Shown piece after piece: positions 40,033 through 50,887 of a stretch of DNA of 64,000 nucleotides (within the stretch, counting starts at the first letter, position 1; each line of letters begins with the position of its first letter). The notes under the pieces are model-generated. The model saw only the letters and a list, made by a program, of their open reading frames with translations, ran no database searches and had not been told where the DNA came from. The position numbers and the translations under genes were made by a program. Location: positions 3,275,235 through 3,339,234 of the forward strand of contig NC_091383.1 in assembly GCF_038502225.1 (NCBI RefSeq), written 5' to 3'. The stretch is from Cherax quadricarinatus. Lineage: Eukaryota; Arthropoda; Malacostraca; Decapoda; Parastacidae.

Positions 40033-43000
40033 ATGCCTGTGTCTTCTTTTTATGGCCATAGTGGCTACGTTAACCGTCCCTTCACTAGAAGCAATAGCAG
40101 CAGCTATATTCCTACTTTAGATTCTTTTAAGTACTCCTTAGCTGACACTCGAAGTAAGGGCAACTCCTCTGAAGACAATCCCGCTAACTACTTTAGATCG
40201 AAGTACATAATTCCCGAAGATGTTCCTGCTTCTAGTTATCTAGCTCCTGCGTTCACACCGACTTCTAGAAGTGGCTATCAGCTGACAAAAATCACCTCTA
40301 CCGACAATATATCGCAATACAAGAGTCTTCCAGAGGACAACAGGATTCAGAAATCAACTTCAACCTCAAGTTTCTTGACCGGAAACACAGCCAATATTCA
40401 GAAAAATTTCACCACTCCGGAACACATGAGCGCAATGGCGTTATACACAACTTCCAGACCTAAATATTCCGACTACAGTCTTAACTTACCCAAGACAGTA
40501 ACCCCTGTGGAAAATAAACAACCTGAAGAACGCAAATTTGTAGGAAGGTGCGGCAACCAGTCAACCTATGCAAACATGTACTTAGCGAGAGTTAATAAAA
40601 CGAAGGATGTCCGACCAAAGGAGATAGATACCAGAGACATAAATACGACAGATAAACCTAAAAACGCCAATTGGTTCAGAGCCGACCGAGGGAGAGAGGA
40701 CGAGGGATTAATATCCAGGAATCGACAAGTAGTTCGTCTTACAATCAAAAGAGAAAAGAATGAGCCCCAGGATCCCTTTATAGTGAAGAATAAAACTATT
40801 AATACCATCGCGCAAAGACTCATCGAAAAATATAAAGTAAATGAAAAGCAGGACTCGTACGCTTATCAACCAACCAGAAGAAGACTCCATCAAGACAGAC
40901 TGAATGATCAGACTCCCGCTAAGAAAACCCTAACAGGTCGACCTCCGTGTGTTCCAAAGTCTCTCGATAATGTCACACTGCAGGATCAACAAGCCTCCAA
41001 GTCTTCACCTGAGAAAATTCAAGAGAATGTTCAAACCAGAAGTGTTCCAAACTTCCCCGACGAAGAAGAGAAGGATATTGACGCTGCTACGATTCTTCAC
41101 CGCGCGACCACAACGGCAAAGATTAAGAAGGAACTGGAAAGTTGGGAGGAGGTGAAGGATGCAATATATGCGGCCGTCTTGCATCCTGATGTTGATATAG
41201 AATCAGATGAGGAGATGGAGAAGCTGATAAAAGGAGATGCAGGGAGCTCTTCCAGCTCAACCAAAGAGGGCGAGAATGTTGCAAATGACGTAGGCAAAGG
41301 TCAGGCCATTATTGGCCAGCTGAAGAGATTCGTTAAGCAACAAGAATCCGTCAAAGGACTGAACAGGAACAAATCCTCAGGGAAAGAATCTTCCGGTTCA
41401 AGAAGATCGAGGAAAAGCAAAGAAGAAAAGGGTAACATAAAGGAATTTGGAATATCCAACGAGTCGGGGAAGACAGAAGTAAATTTATCAGTGTTGACGA
41501 CCAAGGTGGTAGCCGAAGACTCCATGAGCAATATTTATGATTCTTCTGGAAATAATTTTCCAGCTAATGATCATTTGGATAAGCACAAGGGAATGACGGA
41601 GAACAGGGAGACAGGCAAGACACAAAGAAGAGAAACTGAGAAGACTGAAGATAAAGAGAGTGTAAGAGACATAACAAAGCCACCGTTACCCATAAGTTGG
41701 ACTGGAAGACCAGCCAAGCAGAATAAGAAATCTCTACTTTCAGCAGACTTGGTGCTTGCCACCACCAACACATCTGCAGACAAGATAACAAAAGGTAAAT
41801 TACTGCTACCAGCAGATAGAAAGGAACTAGAGAGTAAAAAACACACAGGCATAATTAGCTCCATCCACACCGTGGAAGACAAAATGCAAGAAAAATCACC
41901 ATGGTCAACACTGAACAAAAGAGGTACAAGTTCACTCCTCTTACCTGACCTTGTCTTGAATAACCTGACACTTACTAGCAAGAACGAAGTAAAACCTCCA
42001 GTAAAACCTGTTCAAACCTCGTCAGAAAACAAACCCTCAGATAATAAGGTAAACGAACAAGAATTACAAAAGAATAATAAGGAAAAATCGGAAGAAATAC
42101 TTAACGGAAAACTATTTAAAAAGGCACAAAGTTTAGCTTCCTCAGAAGATCTAAACAAAGTGAAAGGAAAAGAAAATAATATAAATAAGTCGTCGATGAA
42201 TCAAACAGAAAACAGAAAGTTGGAAGATAAAAATGTCCACAAAACAGCAAGAGATGACGAGAAGGACTTTACAAAATGTGCCACTGGCAAAGAAATTCAC
42301 CAGACAAAGAATAAATTTACGATGCAGACAAAGGTCCTGGAGAGACCACCAGAGACCCCTCAGCTGACACTCTCTCAGACTTGTTCTAAAGTGCACTCAA
42401 CTTTTCTGGAACACTCGAGTGCTGAGGATAAGACTTCAGAATTTCCACACTTCCCATCTTCTGACAGCTTTGATGAAGGAAACAAAAGAATTCCCATCAA
42501 AACACCACCAAATATCGCAGGTCAACCTTATGATCAACGATTAAATTTGACAGCAGGTGAGACGAAAAAAATAAATTCTGGAAAAGAATTAGGATGCGCT
42601 GGGACTAAAGAATATTTATTCTGCGAGAAAAATGGGAGGATATCGACAGGAATTACTAAAAGCGAAATATCCAGAGTGTTTCCTGTCTCCAGGGAGAACA
42701 AAGAGGAGACAGACACCAAGAAGGAGACTTCTGAGGATGTTAAAGCCAACAGCCCTCGGCAAAGTTGTCTCCAAGTGCCCTGGCGTGAGCACTTACTGAA
42801 CACTCACGACGGTGATCAAGTGTCGAAAAAGACTCACCAGCAAGAGAGAACACACCTTGACGGTCAAGTACAAGAGAGAACACACCATGACGGTCAAGTA
42901 CAAGAGAGAACACACCTTGACGGTCAAGTACAAGAGAGAACACACCTTGACGGTCAAGTACAAGAGAGAACACACCTTGACGGTCAAGTACAAGAGAGAA

Positions 43001-44914
43001 CACACCATGACGGTCAAGTACAAGAGAGAACACACCTTGACGGTCAAGTACAAGAGAGAACACACCTTGACGGTCAAGTACAAGAGAGAACACACCTTGA
43101 CGGTCAAGTACAAGAGAGAACACACCTTGACGGTCAAGTACAAGAGAGAACACACCTTGACGGTCAAGTACAAGAGAGAACACACCTTGACGGTCAAGTA
43201 CAAGAGAAAACACACCTTGACGGTCAAGTACAAGAGAGAACACACCTTGACGGTCAAGTACAAGAGAGAACACACCTTGACGGTCAAGTACAAGAGAGAA
43301 CACACCTTGACGGTCAAGTACAAGAGAGAACACACCATGACGGTCAAGTACAAGAGAGAACACACCTTGACGGTCAAATACAAGAGAGAACACACCTTGA
43401 CGGTCAAGTGCAAGGGAAAACAAACTATGATGGTCAAGTACAAGAGAAAACACACCATGACGGTCAAGTACAAGAGAAAACACACCATGACGGTCAAGTA
43501 CAAGAGAAAACACACCATGACGGTCAAGTACAAGAGAGAACACAACATGACGGTCAAGTACAAGAGAGAACACACCATGACGGTCAAGTACAAGAGAGAA
43601 CATACCACAATGGACGTATACAAACGAAAACAAAGGATAACCAGCAAGAAGATAAAGAGAAAACAAGTGTTAGAGGCACTGGAATATTATCAGAGACTAG
43701 AACAAAGAAGAATGAGGAGAAAGGAACTCTCAGGTATACCAAGCAGTCAGGGATACCTACAAGAATAAACGAAGGAATACACCAGGCTCAGGAAGAAGCA
43801 AGAAAGAAGATTGCTTTAAAAGAAGAAAGCGAATTCAAAGAGAAGTCCAATCTTGAGAAAGAGACAAAGGAAACAAAGGAGAAACACGAGTCAAAGATTG
43901 AGAAAGAAAGAGAAGAACAGGAAAAGAATAAGTTGAAGATCGGGATAGAAATGGAAGAAAGAGTGCCAAGGTGTGAGAAAACTGCGGATATTAATGAAAT
44001 ACAAGAAAGCAAAACGATGAGAGACGAACGAGGGGATAAGAAAACTGAGATAAAGCAGGACACAGTGACTCTAACAGATATATCAATGGCTAAGAGAGCC
44101 ATCAAAAGACCTCGTCAAATAGTGCCTCCCTCTCTACCACAGAAGGTTATCAGTAATGAGCTGTTGAATGCTCGCAATATACTGAAAAGACCAGTCAAAC
44201 AGAACCTAATTACTCCCGTTGGCACTACGAAACAAGATGTGATAAATGGTACAATAGTAACTACAGCTGGTAACATAATTTTAAAACAGGAAATATCTCG
44301 TTTAGTTCCCCAGAATCAGGGTAACCAGTTCCTACAAGCTAGAAATGTTTTAAAGAAACCTGTAATAAAACCAACTGAAGAGAAAATCGGGAGGATAGAA
44401 GAGAGAATCCCAGAGATTAAGATAAGAAAGTTTGTTAAAAAGGTGGGAGAGAGCAGCCAGGTAGATAAGAATATTGTTGAGGAACCTCCTGGTCACACCA
44501 TCAGGAAACAAAGAGTTCCTCGATCTAGATCTTCCTCCTCTTCCTCAGACGAGGACCTCACAAACAGAAAGAAAGAAGGGAGACCAAAGAGGTTAATGAA
44601 GCCAAGACCCACAACTGGTGAGAAGTCTCCCAGTCCTAAGACTCTATCATCTCTGAAGACCAAAGACCCAGAAGTTTCTTGTGTCCTCCAGAAAGAGGAT
44701 CAAGTTAGCGGACATCAGCAGGAACTATTAAGTACAAAGGAGGGCTCTGGGTCAGTGGATCAAGAGCAGAAGTTGACTGCTTGTCAGTCTGCTGATTCTG
44801 GGTATGGTTCGTGCCCAAGTACCCCTCAGCCGACCCCCACAGTCCCAGCAGACTCAGGCTACGGCTCTAGTCCCAGCATCCAGCCACAGGTCCAAGATGA
44901 AGATATATGTACTG
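40033..44914 (+). CDS. Large first coding exon of a disordered repeat protein
   Basis: The exon encodes 1,627 residues plus one base (phase 1). The start ATG has an in-frame TAG 45 bp upstream (39988-39990) and no earlier in-frame Met. The exon ends ACTG|GTAAGTACT at 44914/44915, a strong donor; the frame's apparent stop at 44953-44955 is intronic. The protein is hydrophilic, rich in Lys, Glu, Ser and Thr, without signal peptide or membrane segment. Features: a Ser/Tyr-rich N-terminus (1-100); charged regions; a 26-copy ten-residue repeat ERTHLDGQVQ (about 937-1196); a Lys/Glu-rich, probably helical stretch (about 1240-1350); twice-used motif LLNARNILKRPV (1377) and FLQARNVLKKPV (1433-); an SR/acid cluster RSRSSSSSSDEDL; and two DSGYGS motifs (1588-1593, 1607-1612). 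No known domain is recognised. Unbroken length, non-repeat coding on both sides of the repeat, and the donor support a real gene. Its function is unknown. Confidence 0.8.
42841..43620 (+). repeat. 30-bp coding minisatellite, 26 units
   Basis: Exactly 26 units of 30 bp, CAAGAGAGAACACACCTTGA plus CGGTCAAGTA, translate as QERTHLDGQV. Substitutions are mostly conservative (HLDG/HHDG, QERT/QEKT), no unit breaks the frame, and the last units drift (ERTYHNGRIQTKTK). Open frames on other strands across this segment are by-products of the unit length. Confidence 0.95.
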
Positions 44915-44984
44915 GTAAGTACTCTGACATAACAGCTCTTGATCCAAGGAATTAAAACCATCCTACCCATAATTATATTTCTTA

Positions 44985-45280
44985 CCTCCACAGTGGAAAT
45001 AAGTCACTTTGTCTAACTTTTCTGTGTTATCTTAGGTTCTCTACACACATACTATGTATGATAACGTAACTACACATATGCTGCTATGTATGATAACGTA
45101 ACTACACACATACTGCTATGTATGATAACGTAACTACACACATACTGCTATGTATGATAACGTAACTACACACATACTGCTATGTATGATAATGTAACTA
45201 CACACATACTGCTATGTATGATAATCTATGTATCTGTATTTGTGAATACCTAAATATACTTACCTATCCCCATGTACTCT
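44985..45280 (+). mobile_element. LINE B/SINE 3'-domain fragment with 32-bp repeat
   Basis: GGAAATAAGTCACTTTGTCT, GTTATCTTAGGTTCTCTACA and TATGTATGATAA match the end of the LINE B remnant at 49690-49790. Inside it a 32-bp unit (CTATGTATGATAACGTAACT plus ACACACATACTG) is repeated about five times (45052-45220). Confidence 0.75.
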
Positions 45281-45577
45281 GAAACCCACGGGTTTAGCGC
45301 TTCCCCATGAATTAAAAGTATCTTGGTGGGAATAATTTGACGTCCCTAAGTCACAGAGTTTATTAGCACTTAATTATAATTACAATAATAACATACATTC
45401 ACATTAAACATTTTTGAACTATTCCTTGAGAGGGTTTTGGGGGTCAACGCCCCCTCAGCCCGGTCTGTGACCAGGCTTCATGGTGGATCAATCAGGCTGT
45501 TATATTGAGTTGCTACATCCAACTCATTCCACTTTTCATAGTCCTGTACAAGTTTATGTAAGAAAAACTAATAGTGG
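45281..45577 (-). mobile_element. LINE A 3'-end fragment in unremarkable sequence
   Basis: At 45425-45500 GGGTTTTGGGGGTCAACGCC, CCCGGTCTGTGACCAGGC and ATCAATCAGGCTGTTAT match the last 80 bp of LINE A in minus orientation. The rest of this stretch shows no gene. Confidence 0.7.
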
Positions 45578-46137
45578 TGTGAGTCACATCCTGGGTGTTA
45601 GTGGACTGGTGTGGGTCACATGTTAGTGGACTGGTGTGGGTCACATCCTGGGTGTTAGTGGACTCGTGTGGGTCACATCCTGGGTGTTAGTGGACTGGTG
45701 TGGGTCACATCCTGGGTGTTAGTGGACTGGTGAGGGTCACATCCTGAGTGTTAGTGGACTGGTGTGAGTCACATTCTGGGTGTTAGTGGACTGGTGTGGG
45801 TCACATCCTGGGTGTTAGTGGAATGGTGTGGGTCACATCCTGGGTGTTAGTGGACTGGTGTGAGTCACATCCTTGGTGTTAGTGAACTGGTGTGGGTCAC
45901 ATCTTGGGTGTTAGTGGACTGGTGTGGGTCACATCTTGGGTGTTAGTGGACTGGTGTGGGTCACATCTTGGGTGTTAGTGGACTGGTGTGGGTCACATCC
46001 TGGGTGTTAGTGGACTGGTGTGGGTCACATCCTGGGTGTTAGTGGACTGGTGTGGGTCACATCCTGGGTGTTAGTGGACTGGTGTGGGTCACATCCTGGG
46101 TGTTAGTGGACTGGTGTAGGTTGCATCTTGGGTGTTA
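45578..46137. repeat. 32-bp SINE-derived minisatellite, about 17 copies
   Basis: Same unit as at 1909-3303 but more diverged (GTGAGTCAC, ATCTTGGG, GGAATGG, GTGAACTGG variants; one unit lacks CCTGGG). No clear SINE head is attached; its right edge joins a LINE A fragment. Confidence 0.92.
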
Positions 46138-46800
46138 GTTGATGAAACTCTTCAGGTCACTTGTTCTATCTAGGCTGGAATATTGCTGCACACTAACAGC
46201 ACCTTTCAAGGCAGGTGAAATTGCTGACCTAGAAAATGTACAGAGAACCTTCACGGCGCGCATAACGGAGATAAAACACCTCAATTACTGGGAGCGCTTG
46301 AGGTTCCTGAACCTGTATTCCCTGGAACGCAGGCAGGAGAGATACATGATTATATACACCTGGAAAATCCTAGAGGGACTAGTACCGAACTTGACCACAC
46401 AAATCACTCCCTACGAAAGCAAAAGACCCAGCAGACACCCCAGTTCATTTGACCAGCTTGCAGAATTTACCAATGCCACAAATGCTGATGAATGGATAGA
46501 AAATTTTGTACAAAAACTGCAAGCTCTCTACAAGAAACACTTTCCAATAAAAACGAAGCAAATCAGTACTAAGAGACTAGGCAGCCCATGTCTAACAAAT
46601 ATCATCCTTAGAACCATAGATAATAAACATCGCTATGAAGAACAATATAGACAGGGTTATTAACTAAAGAACTTAGTAAAAACTGTACGTTTGTCCTTGC
46701 CAAACTAAAAAGGAAGTCCAAACAACTGTATCATTATAACTGATTCACTGAAACAAGAGGAGATATGAAAAGGACTTGGGAAACAATCTCTCAGATATTG
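46138..46800 (+). pseudogene. Chimeric fragment: LINE A joined to LINE B
   Basis: 46139-46425 is plus-strand LINE A (LFRSLVLSRLEYCC to ITPYESKR). Without breaking the frame it changes at about 46425 to a LINE B linker (ADEWIENFVQKLQ, FPIKTKQISTKRL, EEQYRQGY), as in the element at 35.2-35.6 kb. The joined frame ends at 46663; LINE B text continues in pieces (GAAAAGGACTTGGGAAAC) to about 46800. It reads as a fused 174-codon frame but is debris. Confidence 0.8.
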
Positions 46801-46831
46801 TCCTAGCTAACCCAGTGAACCACATCTCCTG

Positions 46832-47704
46832 CTTACCTGGAGTTTACCTGGAGAGAGTTTTGGGGGTCAACGCCCCCGTGGCCCGGTCTGTGACCAGGCC
46901 TCCTGGTGGATCAGCCCCTGATCAACCAGGCTGTTGCTGCTGGCTGCACACAAGCCAACGTACGAGCCACAGCCCGGCTGATCAGGAACTGACTTTAGGT
47001 GCTTGTCCAGTGCCAGCTTGAAGACTGCCAGGGGTCTGTTGGTAATCCCCCTTATGTGTGCTGGGAGGCAGTTGAACAGTCTCGGGCCCCTGACACTTAT
47101 TGTATGGTCTCTTAACGTGCTAGTGACACCCCTGCTTTTCATTGGGGGGATGGTGCATCGTCTGCCAAGTCTTTTGCTTTCGTAGTGAGTGATTTTCGTG
47201 TGCAAGTTAGGTACTAGTCCCTCTAGGATTTTCCAGGTGTATATAATCATGTATCTCTCCCTCCTGCGTTCCAGGGAATACAGGTTTAGAAACCTCAAGC
47301 GCTCCCAGTAATTGAGGTGTTTTATCTCCGTTATGCGCGCCGTGAAAGTTCTCTGTACATTTTCTAGGTCAGCAATTTCACCTGCCTTGAAAGGTGCTGT
47401 TAGAGTGCAGCAATATTCCAGCCTAGATAGAACAAGTGACCTGAAGAGTGTCATCATGGGCTTGGCCTCCCTAGTTTTGAAGGTTCTCATTATCCACCCT
47501 GTCATTTTTCTAGCAGATGCGATTGATACAATGTTATGGTCCTTGAAGGTGAGATCCTCCGACATAATCACTCCCAGGTCTTTGACGTTGGTGTTTCGCT
47601 CTATTTTGTGGCCAGAATTTGTTTTGTACTCTGATGAAGATTTAATTTCCTCATGTTTACCATATCTGAGTAATTGAAATTTCTCATCGTTGAACTTCAT
47701 ATTG
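46832..47704 (-). pseudogene. LINE A 3' third, joined to a SINE
   Basis: The minus strand encodes the C-terminal RT region (NMKFNDEKFQLLRYGKHEEI through to CGSYVG and beyond), open for 288 codons including read-in from the neighbouring SINE. It is very similar to the 25.6-kb copy. The 5' break is at the codon for the start of NMKFNDEKF, where a SINE begins at 47705. The 3' end has the usual GAGTTTACCTGGAGAGAG. Confidence 0.85.
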
Positions 47705-47990
47705 GCTTGGTGGCAAAAACTATCACTGCCCACGCTGAGGGTCCAGGCTTGATTACCAGCAAGGGTAGAAACATTTTGTGCATTTCCTTACACTGGTTGT
47801 TTATGTTCCATCAATAAAAAGGGTACCTGGATGTTAGTCGACTGGTGTGGGTTGCATCCTGGGACATAACTGACCTAATATGCCCCGAAATGCTCTGCAT
47901 AACAAGCGGCTTTCTTATAGTAGTATGTCATTGATGTCAGCTAGACCTGTGTACCTTGTACATGTGGCTGTAGAAATAAAGATATAATTA
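47705..47990 (+). mobile_element. SINE copy without expanded minisatellites
   Basis: A degenerate tRNA-like head (GGTCCAGGCTTGATTACCAG) is followed by the 32-bp segment present once (47826-47862), the 3' domain GAAATGCTCTGCATAAC, one 21-bp-like segment (ACCTTGTACATGTGGCTG, 47952-47969) and a GTAGAAATAAAGATATAATT tail. This copy shows the ancestral single-unit state of both minisatellites expanded at 1.8-3.8 and 6.4-7.1 kb. Confidence 0.8.
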
Positions 47991-47999
47991 TTACGATTT

Positions 48000-49800
48000 C
48001 ATCTCTACTATAGGATCAAGTGTTGCTGATAAAATTCCAAATGCTAATCCTCAAGCGAGTGATTACTTCGATGAAAACTTCCCAGCGTCCCTCTGTCTTG
48101 CTCCAATTGAGTCCACTGAAGTCACCCTGATTATTAATTCACTAAAAACCAAATCAGGAAATTTAGTTCAAGTTCCAGTTGTTCAAACTTGAGCAGCTCA
48201 CTAGAAACCAGCACTTTCCCAACATTACTCAAGATAGCAAGGGTTACTCAGTACACAATGGTAGAAATCCAACTGATGTAAACAATTACGTATAGGCATC
48301 CTCTCCAAGATACACTATGATGTACCACAAACATCACTACTTACAGTATACTACACACTAATCTACCCTTACTTCACCTATGCTCTTTGTGCCTGGGGAT
48401 CTACAACAGCAAATCACCTCAAGCCAAAAATTCAACTAAAGGTGGCAGTACGAATAATCACACAGTCTGTTGCCATAGCTCCGTGTCTTCCTTTGCAGAT
48501 GATACCTGGATCACCATGGCAGTGACCTCCATTGAAGACACCATGAGACTCCAAGCGGACATCAACCAAATCTTCGAATGGGCCACTCAAAATATGAAGT
48601 TCAATGAGTTGAAATTTCAACTACTCAGATATGGAAAACTTGAAGAAATTAAAAATGTGTCAGGGTATACCACAAATTCTAACCATACAATAGAGCAGAA
48701 AAGTAATGTGAAGGACCTGGGAGTGATAATATCAGAGGATCTCGCCTTCAATGTAACTACCTCATCTGCTAGGAAAATGATTGGATAGATAATGAGAACT
48801 TTCAAAACTAGGGATGCCAAGCCCATGATTCTCTTCAAATTGCTTGTGCTCTCCAGGCTGGAATACTGCTGTACACTAACAGCCCCCTTCAAGGCTGGCG
48901 ACATTGCAGACCTGGAGAGTATACGTGTACAAAGAACTTTCAAGGCACACATAAGTGCGATGAGGCACCTAAACTACTGGGAACGGTTGAAGGTCCTTGA
49001 TCTGTATTCCCTTGAATGCAGGCGAGAGAGATGCATGTACATGATAATATACACCTGGAAGGTCCTGGAGGGATTGGTACCAAACCTGCACAAGAAAATC
49101 ACTCCACATGAAAGCAAAAGACTCGGCAGGAGATGCAACATTCCTCCGATGAAAAGCAGGGGCGCCATGAGTACACCGAGAGACAACACAGTAAGTGTCC
49201 GGGGCCCAAGACTGTTCAATTGCCTCCTAGCATACATAAGGGGGATTACCAATAGACCCCTGGCTGTCTTCAAGAAGGCACCGGACATGCACCTAAAGTC
49301 AGTACCTGACCAACTGGGCTGTGCTTCGTACGTCAGCTTGTGTGCAAATAGCAGTAACAGCCTGGTTGATCAGACCCTGATCCACCAGACCGGGCCACGG
49401 GGGCATTGACCCCCAAAACCCACTCCAGGTAAACCCACTCTTCACAGACCTAAATCTACTTACTGTACAAAACATTCACTCTAACTACTGTACGTTCTAC
49501 ATACACAAAACAATGAATTCTAATGTTAATCCTGACCCGAAGCACTTAATAGTTGCAACAGAATCCATAGGCATAATACTAGACACAAAAATCTCTATAA
49601 TATACCCGTGTCTGGCTTTATCTTTGTAAAAGCTCGTTATGCATAAAAGGACCCAAAATCTGGAACTCCCTGCCAGAAATCTCCAGTCATTTTGTCTGAC
49701 TTTTTAGGGTCATCCTAGGTTCTCTACACATATGTTGCTATGTATGATAATCTTTGTAACTGTATATGTGTATAGCTAAATAAACTTAGTTACTTACTAG
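48000..49800 (+). pseudogene. LINE B remnant with a nested LINE A copy
   Basis: 48020-48200 encodes LINE B linker text (FPNANPQASDYFDENFPASL, IESTEVTLIINSLKT). 48290-48450 gives scattered LINE B RT pieces. At about 48466-49436 a LINE A copy in plus orientation interrupts (SSFADDTWITMAV, LEYCCTLTAPFKAGDIADLE, GPRLFNCLLAYIRG, ending GGGCATTGACCCCC and CTCCAGGTAAAC). After it LINE B resumes to its 3' end (GACCCAAAATCTGGAACTCC, GTCATCCTAGGTTCTC, AGCTAAATAAACTTAG). Stops and indels are frequent in both. Confidence 0.8.
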
Positions 49801-49859
49801 CATCTTCAAAACTACCATAAAAAATGCCTTTCCCTTAAGAATCCTAACATCTAAATATG

Positions 49860-49998
49860 ATAAGTTTGTTAAAAATGCATTAATATGCTAAACACTTCTC
49901 TCAACCATACCAGGCAGGTCCCTCTTAAAACCAACATTCTCCCTCATGTATTTGTCCAGCCTTTTCCCGAAGCTACCCAAGAATTTGCTATCTATATA
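49860..49998 (-). pseudogene. CR1-like LINE 3' remnant
   Basis: The minus strand encodes LGSFGKRLDKYMRENVGFKR followed by DLPGM, the end of a CR1-like ORF2. Only about 35 codons remain. Confidence 0.6.
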
Positions 49999-50201
49999 CA
50001 ATGGCACCCCGAGTTTCGGCCATAATTCGTTCCAGAAGGCTGTTAGAGTGCTGTTACTGAATGAATTTGTTCCCATAAGGATTAATGTAAATTAGATTAA
50101 TCCGTTTCATACCCCTAAAAATACACTTATGAAAGCACTTACAATAATACACTTACATAATTTTTTGAGTTGGGAGCTGTACGAAACTAGGGGTACCACT
50201 G
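49999..50201. mobile_element. 203-bp MITE with CA(A/G)TGG termini
   Basis: Terminal inverted repeats CAATGGCACCCCGAGTTTCG and (inverse of the right end) CAGTGGTACCCCTAGTTTCG, flanked by TA on both sides. It has no coding capacity. Termini and TA target resemble the Tigger/pogo group at 52255 and the neighbouring MITE. Confidence 0.8.
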
Positions 50202-50211
50202 TATATCTATA

Positions 50212-50414
50212 CAGTGGACCCCCGCATAACGATCACCTCCGAATGCGACCAATTATGTAAGTGTATTTATGTAAGTGTGTTTGTACGTGTATGTTTGGGG
50301 GTCTGAAATGGACTAATCTACTTCACAATATTCCTTATGGGAACAAATTCGGTCAGTACTGGCACCTGAACATACTTCTGGAGTGAAAAAATATCGTTAA
50401 CCGGGGGTCCACTG
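50212..50414. mobile_element. 203-bp pogo/Tigger-type MITE
   Basis: Left terminus CAGTGGACCCCCGCATAACG, right terminus inverse CAGTGGACCCCCGGTTAACG, TA on both sides. It shares its termini with the Tigger-derived element at 52255-53240 and is closely related to 56569-56771. It lies 10 bp from the previous MITE. Confidence 0.88.
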
Positions 50415-50828
50415 TATATTCATATCCTCATTACCACAAGCCTATGAAAAAGTAAATACATATTCTTATTCTCATTACCTGTAATCCTTACAACAATTAA
50501 ATATGACGTGTTAAAAAGTGTGTTAATATGCTAAGCAGTTCTTTTAACCACAAACTTATAAAGAGCTGTATCTTCCAATTCTTTATCTGTAATCATAATC
50601 CAGCCTTAAGTAACAATTGACTGCCTGTTTGCTCTAATTTTAATTCTTAAATTTATTGTTTTTGAGCCCTTAGAGACTGTATATATAAGCAATCAATTAA
50701 TTATTGCTTTGTTAGTCTCAAATTTAGCTTAATTTTTCCCATAATGCTCTGCATAACATTGGACTTTCTTCGTACACATCTAAATGTCGCCCATCTCTGT
50801 ATAAACATTGTATCATGCTGAAATAACA

Positions 50829-50861
<33 letters not shown>

Positions 50862-50887
50862 CGAGTAACATTGTATAGCCTTGGTGA
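50415..50887. mobile_element. Spacer with a SINE 3'-end relic and (TTA)n
   Basis: 50735-50825 contains CCCATAATGCTCTGCATAAC and GGACTTTCTTCG..., the SINE 3' domain, ending in ACAATTATTATT... at 50826-50860. The preceding 320 bp are AT-rich with no gene seen. Confidence 0.6.

Noticed and set aside
42740..43768. Additional long frames overlapping the ten-residue repeat of the large exon
   Set aside because: The 30-bp unit opens other frames; only the plus frame continues into non-repetitive coding sequence on both sides.
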